Assembly: GCA_037447655.1 (NCBI GenBank)
Contig: JBBHKE010001124.1
Span: 1-10,231 of the forward strand
Source of the DNA: Zygnema cylindricum
Lineage: Eukaryota > Streptophyta > Zygnematophyceae > Zygnematales > Zygnemataceae
DNA length: 10,231 nt
Reading direction: 5' to 3'
Shown: piece after piece, positions 1 through 7,365 of the stretch
Layout of the letters: every line of letters starts with the position of its first letter
Position numbering within the stretch: the stretch's first letter is position 1
Translations under genes and position numbers: made by a program
The notes under the pieces: model-generated
Told to the model about the DNA's origin: nothing
The model's input: only the letters and a program-made list of their open reading frames with translations
The model's database searches: none

Positions 1-147
1 AACATAGCAATTCCTTCTTTGTTCGCACTAATTAACAGCAAATCATCAACATACACAGCAATGAAATCACCTTATCAGGATTATCATCACACATCACATA
101 TACTGAATGATCTGAGCTAATTCTAGTAAATCCTAATCCTAGTAGGG
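1..147 (-). pseudogene. Ty1/Copia reverse transcriptase fragment (YVDD region)
   Basis: Read on the minus strand, this edge piece gives a degenerate Copia RT palm segment: a GLGFTRISSDHSVYV-like stretch, a short acidic linker, then VYVDDLLLIS. The YVDD codons lie at 42-53 and their two aspartates are the metal-binding residues of the polymerase. The same part of RT is found at 10085-10200, also on the minus strand, and the two can be aligned by eye. A frame change is needed between the SVYV part and the YVDD part. The fragment continues off the left edge of the window and on its other side meets the leader of an oppositely oriented Copia copy at about 148, so the junction is a rearrangement point. 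No function is expected. Confidence 0.75.
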
Positions 148-534
148 TGTCTGGTGAACTCTGTACATATGTTTTAGATATTTTGAGGATCTTAGAGTAT
201 TTAATTCAATTAGGAATGATCAATTTGATACAAAATGTACATTCTACATAAGAGTCAAGGAAATGAGAGCACTGAGTGTAGTTTAAGGTGTTTTGTGCTT
301 TATTGTCTTTGATTTGCTTACAGTACATGTTTGTATGGTTGAAAGACCTCTTTCATTTGGAGTTACATATCTTACACTATAGATCTAGTCTATTAGGCAT
401 TTCTCTTGAGGTTTGCTTCTGCTTTCATGTCTATTAATGGCTCTGTTCTCGCTAGTGTAAACGTGACTCTTAGTGGGAGTGGATCATAGCCAAGAGAGAA
501 TGCTTATGACCTTTAACATGTTATAGGCTCACCG
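148..534 (+). repeat. Copia leader segment, copy A (plus strand)
   Basis: This is the first of three copies of one retroelement segment in the window; the others are 4337-4770 (plus) and 5978-6513 (minus). Shared landmarks are a start near tgtct, gttttagatat, gtatttaattcaattagga, tgtacattctaca and aaatgagagca. At its end comes a Ser/Gly-rich coding stretch (VTPSGSGSQPSLNAH in the best preserved copy). In copy A that stretch is shortened and interrupted, then runs directly into gag at about 535, so the segment is the 5' leader and N-terminal extension of a Copia element. Whether its upstream part is LTR or untranslated leader cannot be told: no primer-binding site was found. Confidence 0.7.
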
Positions 535-1517
535 CCCAAATTGCCTATTTTTGATGGAACTGACTACTTATATTGGGAAGATATGTTAAGTTCATATTTC
601 GAGGAGAGGGACTTATCACCCATAATACAAGGAACTGCTAATGAGACTGCGCCGGATTGGAGAAAGAAGAATCTCCATTGCCTCAACGGATTAAGGGTAT
701 TACGCCTCAACAAAGAGGTTCTATGGATTAAGGCATTTCTTGAAGAATTGGGTTTACGCAACACGGGACACAAATAATATGGTGCGACAATTAGGAAGCC
801 ATTTCTGTGGCTACAAACCCAAGTCACAATTTTAAGAGTAAATGTTGAAGGTCATGGGCATTTAGACTCGGCTTTGTATTTTCAGGTAGATGTTACTGTC
901 CAGACTAACATAGTCACTCAGATTTTTGAATTTAAGTATTATGGAGGTAGTATGTCAGATCATTGCTATGCTATGAAAAGGTTGTTCCTTCAAGGTACTA
1001 GTGCAGGTGAGGACTTTTCACCACCTCAGCAAGCTATGTTGTTGATGAGAACTTTGCCCGATGAATATATGGGAGCCATAGATAGGCTTAGGGGTCTTCT
1101 ACAAAGTCAGTGAATATTGCGTTAGCAATTCAGTTTTTTTTAAGCGAACAAGCTAACTAGATTTCACAAAGAGGTAGTAGTAAGTCCGTGCACGCACTAG
1201 CTAACCAATTTTCAGACTCTAAGAATGGCAGTGGCAGTGGTAGAGGTAGTGGTCTTAGAAGGTCACCATTAACCTCCTATTATTGTGATGAAAAAGGGAA
1301 TGTGTTCAGAATGTGTCATGCCTACAAGAGAGCGAAAGCCACAAGAAATTTTCGCTCTGGTTGGTATGAAGGTCGGGTTCTTTTTCAATCAGGTGGACGA
1401 CCAACAACTCTTTTCAACGAACTTAAGGAGGAGGATGTGAGCAGTTTTCCCGACAACGATGAAAAGAAATACTTTGCGATGGCACAAGCAACAAAAGGCG
1501 TGGAGGAAGACGAATGA
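535..1517 (+). pseudogene. gag: Ty1/Copia gag, broken and chimeric
   Basis: Gag forms the particle shell that packages retroelement RNA. The N-terminal part (535-673) reads PKLPIFDGTDYLYWEDMLS and onward to DWRKKN, the usual start of Copia gag and close to the minus-strand gag at 8053-8271. The central part (about 920-1110) reads GGSMSDHCYAMKRL, then QQAMLLMRTLPDEY. Frame then changes near 1110 (VNIALAIQF), with a TAG at 1158. A Gly/Arg/Ser-rich linker (GSGSGRGSG) precedes a damaged zinc knuckle at about 1278-1316 (YYCDEKGNVFRMC), which lacks the first Cys and has Asn in place of His. About 75 residues between DWRKKN and GGSMS are missing and replaced by RNase H-like sequence. It ends in a TGA at 1515, where a Trp is expected at the gag-protease join. 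Clearly a pseudogene. Confidence 0.85.
697..905 (+). pseudogene. RNase H-derived fragment inserted in gag
   Basis: Within gag lies KEVLWIKAFLEELG (frame 1, about 709-750), which matches the late RNase H stretch KELLWVKSMLQELGY of the minus-strand pol at 9410-9450. In a second frame it continues IWCDN-stop-EAISVATNPSHNFKSK (about 778-840), the RNase H segment with its last catalytic Asp (CDN) and the NPSHHFKSKH signature also seen near 9310-9370. After this the trace is broken by 25 bp matching the leader in inverse orientation (849-873). VDV at 886 may be the continuation of RNase H or already gag, so the right boundary is uncertain. The normal gag middle is absent here, so this is a replacement rather than a simple insertion. 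Confidence 0.7.
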
Positions 1518-1745
1518 ATAATGGACTCCCGTGCATCTCCCCACATGTGTTGCAATCGTCATCTATTTGAGAGTATTCAATCTATTTCACCTATCAAATT
1601 TATTTGAGTGATGATACGTTTGTTGAGTCGAAAGCAAATGAGAGAGTGTCACTTATGTTGAATGTAAATGGAAAACTTGTGAAAAGGGTTTTGGAAGATG
1701 TGTTGCTTGTCCTTTCTTTAAAAAGAATTTTTTTCTCTACGTGAG
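1518..1745 (+). pseudogene. Ty1/Copia aspartic protease, inactivated
   Basis: The frame of gag continues past the TGA into IMDSRASPHMCCNR, matching the Copia protease start (W-x-x-DSGAS-x-HM). The catalytic DSG triad reads DSR at about 1524-1532, so the Gly is lost. A frame change near 1600 leads into YLSDDTFVESKANERVSLML (from 1601) and VLEDVLLV, the flap and second half of the fold. A TGA at about 1742 interrupts the join to the next domain. In the intact family this enzyme cuts the Gag-Pol polyprotein inside the particle. From 1601 onward the reading frame is shared with the following pre-integrase region, which fits one polyprotein damaged by few indels. Confidence 0.8.
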
Positions 1746-2925
1746 TGGTAGAAAAGAAAGGTATTAAAACTATATCTGAGAATGGGAAAAAGATAGTGAG
1801 AAAGAATGGGAAATTAGCTTCAGAGGGTTTTGCTGGAGGAAACAATTTGTATCGGTTGAGTCTTGCAAATGATAATGACAATGATGTTATGTACTCAAGT
1901 GTAATCAGTGATTGTGATTTATTGCATAAACGTTTATGACATGTGAATTATGATAGATTATAAATGATGGTAAATCAAAAAATGGTGGAACGTGTAAAAA
2001 TTAGTCAAAAACCAGCATCAAATGTATGTGATGGTTGTGCAATGGGAAAAATTCATAAGTTGCCTTTCCCTTCGTAAACTGATCATAGAAGTAGTAGGGT
2101 GCTACAACTAATTTATTCAGATGTATGGGGGCCATCTAGGTATCCATCTGTGGGAGGTTCTAAGTTTAGGCTTACTTTTACTGATGATTATAGTAGATTT
2201 ACTACAGTTTATTTTTTGAAAAGTACGGATAAGTTTTTTCAAAATTTAAAGAGGCTAAGGCTGGGGTTGAAAATCTGCATGAGAAAAAGATAGTAGGATT
2301 CAAATCTGATAATGAAGGGGAGTATATTTCTAATAAGTTTGCAGAATTCCTAAAATTGCATGGAATCTCACGTCAGCTAACTGTTCTCTATTCTCCGGAA
2401 CAAAACGGCGTTTGAAAGAGGATGAATATGACTATATCAGAGTGTGCTAGGACAATGATGGTTGATATACACATAGATTTCAAATTTTGGGCAGAGGCTA
2501 TAAATTGTGCAGCTTATGTGAGAAACACGTTAGAAACAAGGGCAATAAAAGATAAAACTCGTTATGAAATCTGGACAAGACACAAACCAGATGTAAGTCA
2601 CTTGATAGTTTTTGAAAGTAAGATATTCATGCTAGATAATGATCCACAAAAATGGAAATTAGGGCCAAAAGGCATACCATGGATATTTTTAGGGTATCAT
2701 GATCATGCCAAGGGTTATAAAGTATATGACATTAAGAGAAATAGAGTTTTGGTAGCCAAAAACATCATAGTGAAAAATGAGGGAAAAGGAATAGATGTAT
2801 TTAGTCAGCGTACACATGAAAAGAAAAATAGAAGTGTTGATTACATCTTTTTAGAGGAAAATCCTATGTTTTTCAAAAAAAATATAAAAAACGCATCTAC
2901 ATCAACTCAAAGTGACTTGCAATAG
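1746..2925 (+). pseudogene. Ty1/Copia integrase, nearly complete but inactivated
   Basis: The N-terminal zinc-binding region reads LLHKRL-stop-HVNYDRL (about 1918-1962), then CDGCAMGKIHKLPF (about 2028-2070), giving the H-H-C-C ligands. The catalytic core follows: the first Asp in YSDVWGP at 2120-2122, and the second in KSDNEGEY at 2308-2310. The codon 36 positions later (2416), where the DD35E glutamate belongs, is AAG (Lys), just after a TGA at 2413. One frame change in a T run near 2235-2240 separates the core halves; after it the frame is open to 2925 apart from the TGA. The SH3-like C-terminal part is well kept (KWKLGPKGIPWIFLGYHDHA, about 2650-2710, then GYKVYDIKRNRVLVAKNI). RT and RNase H, which should follow, are missing. 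Integrase would insert element cDNA into the genome; this copy cannot. Confidence 0.9.
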
Positions 2926-4075
2926 TGTCATGCACCTGGATCAAATCTCCCCCATGGGAGTAACGAAGCAAATGGACACCATCGGGCCCGAAGACACGAC
3001 CACATGCAAAAACAAGAGAGCGAAGTAAAAGAGGATGGGGGAGGCCAAGGCAAAATCGTAGGGCGGTGGTGAATTGAGCAGGTGAAAATCGGAGAGTGGC
3101 CAAAATAATTGTGGCGAAAAGCCAAGACCCAGAACCAGGTCCACCACAAGAGAGAAGACGGGCACTTGAAGAATCTAAGGGAAGCGCCTTGAGAAGGTCG
3201 AATTTAATGGCGGCGACAACCTGATCAGATATCGATTCCTGGACACGCTCAACAGATGTTGTAACAAGGGTGGAGAAAATTGGCACATTCGCTGGCATGG
3301 GGAGGAAGAGAATGTGACGCGTCCAATAGAGATCGTGGAAGGCGAACATACCGCAACCCGGAGGATAACAGTAGCTAGAACGGGGGTGTCCTCAGCGAAG
3401 AAACGAGAAACAAGAGTAGAGGCAATGAGACACATATTTCCCAAATAGGCAGCGGGAGCAACACGAGCAGTGGATAATAGACCCAACCCCCCAGTAGAGA
3501 CAGGGAGGGATGCTTGAATGCAGGCCGATGGCCCAGACTCGCGATCAAATGCCCCACGACCGATCAAATGCCCCACGACCTAACAAAGTGTGGAGGACGT
3601 CCATGAGGCGATCCTCAAAAACCGAGAGAGAGGAGATAAATGGCGGAGTGGGAGGGGAAGTATGAGAAAGGTAAGAAGGGTGGTGGGGAAAACACCTGGT
3701 TAACATAACAAAAGTAACTTGGGGATCAAGAAGGCGAGGAAGATCGTCCACTTAGGCCAAATCTGTCAGTAAAGCATCATGAAGGAATTGAGTCATGAAA
3801 GAATCTGAACCAAGGGGGCAACCAAGCACCTGAATGCCATCGGGGAGAGAAAGGGTTTGAAAACTAGGAGGGGGAGTAAACAAAAGTGAAATATTATGAG
3901 GAGACCAAATAACACACTTCGACGGGTGGATTGAAAGGTTGGGTTCCGCTAAACGTTATTTGAAAAAATCATATGCCGACACGACTTATTCTCAGGGCCC
4001 ATAATGTGCGTATCATCTGCGACAGAAGGGAAAAGGCAAGAAGGGAAAGGGGTCGCAGAGGCACGAAGGGCCCAA
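2926..4075 (-). pseudogene. LINE-type (non-LTR) reverse transcriptase fragment
   Basis: On the minus strand the piece opens with LRASATPFPSCLFPSVADDT (the catalytic ADD codons at 4012-4020). It continues with LSIHPSKCVIWSP, IQVLGCPLGSDSFMTQFLHD, then DPQVTFVMLTRCFPHHPSYL. Further on come ACIQASLPVSTGGLGL with APAAYLGN (about 3430-3520), and near the end FGPDGVHLLRYSHGGDLIQV (about 2935-2995). This order is that of plant LINE RT C-terminal halves ending in a Cys/His motif. Several frame changes and a TAG break it, and a 19-bp tandem duplication at 3543-3580 shifts the frame. It is cut at both ends: upstream of the ADD region, and at 2925 where the Copia integrase begins on the other strand. 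The stretch is more GC-rich than its neighbours. A 3'-truncated LINE is not a normal insertion product, which points to later deletion or recombination. Confidence 0.8.
3543..3580. repeat. 19-bp perfect tandem duplication
   Basis: The 19 bases at 3543-3561 (gatcaaatgccccacgacc) are repeated exactly at 3562-3580. The duplication lies inside the LINE RT fragment and changes its frame because 19 is not a multiple of three. It looks like a replication slippage or end-joining scar. Confidence 0.95.
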
Positions 4076-4336
4076 TAATTATTGAAAAGTAAGCTTTAGT
4101 AAGTCTTAGAAATTTGAGTCTAAAACTTAGAATATTTTTGGAATACCAACAGTTCAATATTGACCAAATTTAGTGTGGATTTTTTTGTAGTATCTACACG
4201 AATAGTTATCTTTAAGTAAATTAGTGTGTAGGGCCGCCAATGAATGTAAAAGTGATAATAATCACCCGAATTTTTAGGGTATAGATATTATTAATCGACA
4301 ATTCTGGTCCAAACACTTAGATTTTTGTGAATAGAT
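4076..4336. other. AT-rich stretch with no recognisable feature
   Basis: Between the LINE fragment and leader copy B I see no coding signature, RNA gene or clear repeat. The boundary at about 4076 is marked by a drop in G+C relative to the LINE piece. Confidence 0.5.
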
Positions 4337-4770
4337 TGTCTAGTGAACCTTGTACACACGTTTTAGATATGTTGAAGATCGTTAGAGTATTTAATTCAAT
4401 TAGGAAAAATCAGTTTGATACAAAATGTACATTCTACACAAGAGTTAAGGAAATGAGAGCAGTGAGTGTAGTTTAAGGTGTTTTTTGCTCTATTGTCTTT
4501 GATTTGCATGTAGTACATATTTGTATGGTTGAAAGACGTCTTTCATTTGAAGTTACATATGTTACACCATAGATCTAGTCTACAAAGCATTTCTCTTCAG
4601 GTTTGCTTCTGCTGTCAGTTCTACTGATGGCTGAGCTCCTGCGACTAGTGCTCTTAATAGCCATAGTGCACCACTTGCTCCTCCAAGGACGAATATCCCA
4701 GCTGGTGCAAGTGTGACTCCTAGTGGGAGTGGAACACAGCCGAATCTTTATGCCCATAACATACAAAAGT
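4337..4770 (+). repeat. Copia leader segment, copy B (left inverted arm)
   Basis: Second copy of the leader seen at 148-534, same orientation. Landmarks: tgtctagtgaac at 4337, gtatttaattcaattagg, tgtacattctacacaag, aaatgagagca and a degenerate Ser/Gly-rich coding tail (cctagtgggagtgg near 4720). It has one unit of the 123-bp tail repeat that is doubled in copy C. At about 4761-4770 it passes into the 40-bp satellite, with a few bases that could belong to either. Together with the minus-strand copy at 5978-6513 it forms inverted arms around the satellite. Confidence 0.8.
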
Positions 4771-5977
4771 TAGCGTTTACAGGAATTGTGACCTAGCTTA
4801 CACAAACTGTTAGCGATAACAAGAATTGTTATCTAAATTACATAAACAGTTAGGGCTAACAGGAATTGTTACCTAAATTACACAAACATTTAGCGATAAC
4901 ACGAATTGTTATCTAAATTACACAAAGTGTTTCCGCGAACAAGAATTGTTATCTAAATTACACAAACAGTTAGCCCTAACAAGAATTGTTATCTAAATTA
5001 CACAAATTGTTAGCGATAACAGGAATTGTAATCTAAATTACACAAACTGTTAGCGCTAGCATGAATAGTTATCTTACTTACACAAACTCTTAGCGATAAC
5101 AAAAATTCTTACCTTAATTACAGAAAAAATTAGCGATAACAAAAATTGATACCTTAATAACACAAACAATTAGCGATAACAAGAATTGGTACCTAAATTA
5201 CACAAACACTTGTTGATAACAAGAATTGTGACCTAAATTACATAAACTCTTAGCGATAACAGGAATTGTAATCTAAATTACACAAACTGCTAGCGATTAC
5301 ATGAATTGTTATGTAACTTACACAAATTGTTAGCAATAACAATAATTGTTACCTAAATTACACAAACAATTAGCGATAACAAGAATTGTCACCTAAAATA
5401 CACAAACAATTTGGGATAACAATAATTGTTACCTAAATTACAAAAAAAGTTAGCGATAACAGAAATTGTTACCTAAATTAAACAAACTGTTAGCGATAAC
5501 AAAAATTGTTATCTAACCTACAAAAACTATTAGCGATAACAAGAATTCTTTCCTAAATTATATAAACAATTAGCGATAATAATAATTTTTACCTAAATTA
5601 CACAAACATTCAGCGATAACAAGAATTATTATATAAATTAGAGAAATAGTTAAAGATAACAAAAATTGTTATCTAACTTACACAAACAGTTAGCGCTAAC
5701 AAGAATGGTTACCTAACTTACACAAACTGTTATCGATAATAAGAATTGTTACCTAAATTACACAAACTATTAGCGATAACAATAATTGTTTTCTAACTTA
5801 CACAAACTGTTAACGATAACACGAATTGTAATCTAAATAACATTAACTGTTAGTGATAACAATAATTGTTTCCTAAATTACACAAACAATTAGCGATAAC
5901 AAGAATTGTTACCTAAATTACACAAACAATTAGCGTTAACAAGAATTATTACCTAAATTACACAAATAATTAGCGAT
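4761..5977. repeat. 40-bp satellite array, 30 units plus a partial one
   Basis: Thirty consecutive units of exactly 40 bp run from 4761 to 5960, followed by 17 bases of a thirty-first. Unit starts fall at 4761 + 40n throughout with no phase change, although single-base substitutions are common. The best kept parts are the core tagcgataac (unit positions 11-20), aatt near position 24-27, and the end taaatta. The unit contains dyad symmetry: gataacaa-gaa-ttgttatc is perfect at 4815-4833, and gttagcgctaac is a 12-bp palindrome at 5689-5700. There are no unique spacers, so this is a satellite, not a CRISPR array. No coding capacity is apparent. Confidence 0.98.
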
Positions 5978-6513
5978 TGTTGTAGGGCATGGGCATTTAG
6001 ACTCGGCTGTGATCCACTCCCACTAGGAGACACACTTGCACTTGCTGGGATATTCGTCCTTGGAGGAGCAGGTGGAGCAGTAAAGCTAATAGGATCACTT
6101 TGTTGTAGGTCATGGGCATTTAGACTCGGCTGTGATCCACTCCCACTAGGAGTCACACTTGCACCAGCTTGGATATTCATCCCTAGAGGAGCTGGTGGAG
6201 CACTAGGGCTAATAGGAGCAATCACACATGTTAGAGGAAGCAAACCCGAATAGGAATACCTATCAGACTAGATCAATACTGTAAGATATATAACTACAAA
6301 TGAAAGAGGTCTTTCAACCAAACAAACATGTGCTACAAGCAAATCAAAGCCAATAAAGCACAAAACACCATAAACTGCACTCAGTGCTCTCATTTCCTTA
6401 ACTCTTGTGTAGAATGTACATTCTGTATCAAACTCATCATTCCTAATTGAATTAAATACTCTAACGATCTTCGAAATATCTAAAACGTATGTACAAGGTG
6501 TTGTTCTGAGACA
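5978..6513 (-). repeat. Copia leader segment, copy C (right inverted arm)
   Basis: Minus-strand copy of the leader, the best preserved of the three. Read on the minus strand from 6513 it starts TGTCT, passes through an 83-codon open stretch (to about 6268) of no known similarity, and then the Ala/Pro/Ser-rich tail SPSAPPAPLGMNIQAGASVT. The tail unit of 41 codons occurs twice (123-bp period, 6107-6229 and 5984-6106), each containing SPSGSGSQPSLNAH or TPSGSGSQPSLNAH. In the element this tail would be the N-terminal extension of Gag, as copy A runs on into gag. Here it instead ends at CTACAACAA and joins the satellite. Confidence 0.8.
5984..6229 (-). repeat. 123-bp tandem duplication in the gag leader (41 codons)
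   Basis: Two head-to-tail units, 5984-6106 and 6107-6229, differ by scattered substitutions. The period is a multiple of three and both units stay open, encoding a low-complexity Ala/Pro/Ser/Gly segment. Copy B has one such unit and copy A a damaged one, so unit number varies between copies. Confidence 0.9.
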
Positions 6514-7046
6514 ACTGTTGGCACTCAAGATGAAGAAGATGCAGCAGTAGTCATCGTAGAACAAATCAAAAGAGGAAGCTTCCACAAATACCGATGGCTG
6601 AACAGCAACTTTGACAGACTATAACTTTCAGCAAAATGCCCCAATGGTCCTGAAATTGTTTGACAGTGTAGATAACATACAAAGGAACACACACACAAAA
6701 TTTCAATGAATTCCGCTCACAGATCTGTGAGATATGCACAAATGAAATTACATAAAACTGAGTGTACAGTTTTCATATCATTTGTTCCTAATAAATCAAA
6801 TTCACTAAGTCCTACTTCTATACACCGAAACTACACTAAGCTGTACAGAGGCATTCTTGCCGTACATCTAACATTCTAACATAACAAATACTGTGAGTAT
6901 GCGTGTGTACTGAAGGTATATCATAAACCACATTCTCAACACTAAACAACAAATTCACTACTTACAAAATTCTGCTCTACCAAATATTTACACCGAAGTT
7001 CAGACAACGTAAAGTTATAGTGATCTAGTCACGCCTCGTCACTATT
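6514..7046. other. Unassigned AT-rich sequence
   Basis: No coding signature, tandem repeat or RNA gene is visible over this 530-bp stretch. It lies downstream (minus-strand sense) of the candidate LTR at 7047-7342. It may be flanking DNA, or LTR sequence if the LTR is longer than proposed. A plus-strand stretch near 6522-6635 stays open for about 35 codons (DEEDAAVVIVEQIKRGSFHK within it), but I do not recognise it. Confidence 0.45.
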
Positions 7047-7342
7047 TGTTGGCGGCGGCTGTCAACCGTTCGATTAGAGGATTTGGGACTGTAGAATTGA
7101 CTTCACGAATTCCCGTGGTCTTGCCGAATTTCCGTACGTCCACGGAGGACATACTCACTTATTTCTCTCAAGTGACGACGTGTGTCCCAAGTGTGAATGA
7201 ACTATGAACTCCCAACTTCACTTTCACACTAATTTTGGTATGTACTAAACCAAACTCAACCAAAAATAACTTAAGTCCTGAACAGCTCTCTCTCCCTCAC
7301 AGCAGAAGGCATAGAGAGGACTAAAGCTTTCTAAAAACAACA
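7047..7342 (-). repeat. Candidate 3' LTR of the gag-only Copia derivative
   Basis: Read on the minus strand the segment begins TGTTG directly after a purine-rich tract (AGGGGAG) and ends CAACA at 7047, giving the inverted 5'-TG...CA-3' ends typical of Copia LTRs and a plausible length of 296 bp. The first ~20 bases match those at 8982 downwards. No second copy of the whole segment is present in the window, so LTR identity rests on its position and ends only; the right end could lie further down. Confidence 0.45.
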
Positions 7343-7360
7343 CTCCCCTAAAGCTTTAGA
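7343..7360 (-). promoter_or_regulatory. Polypurine tract, plus-strand primer site
   Basis: Minus-strand TCTAAAGCTTTAGGGGAG sits 5 bp after the stop codon of the gag fusion and just before TGTTG. The purine run AGGGGAG next to the LTR is where RNase H normally leaves the plus-strand primer. The identical 18 bases occur at 8983-9000. Confidence 0.65.
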
Positions 7361-7365
7361 CCCTG

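Noticed and set aside
851-885. A 35-bp intron (gt...ttttcag)
   Set aside because: Too short for splicing in nearly all eukaryotes, and most of it is an exact copy of leader sequence in inverse orientation, so filler DNA explains it better.
1600-1881. Minus-strand 93-residue open frame
   Set aside because: It is antisense to the protease and pre-integrase region, which has clear Copia motifs on the plus strand.
4021-4157. 62-residue minus-strand open frame as a separate gene
   Set aside because: Its useful part is the LINE RT ADD region read in another frame, and the rest is AT-rich sequence without homology.
4761-5977. CRISPR array
   Set aside because: The 40-bp units follow each other with no unique spacers, there are no cas genes, and the surroundings are eukaryotic retroelements.
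6268-6585. A 105-residue minus-strand protein gene
   Set aside because: The other two copies of the same segment are interrupted by stops, and no domain is recognisable; it is more likely non-coding leader or LTR sequence.
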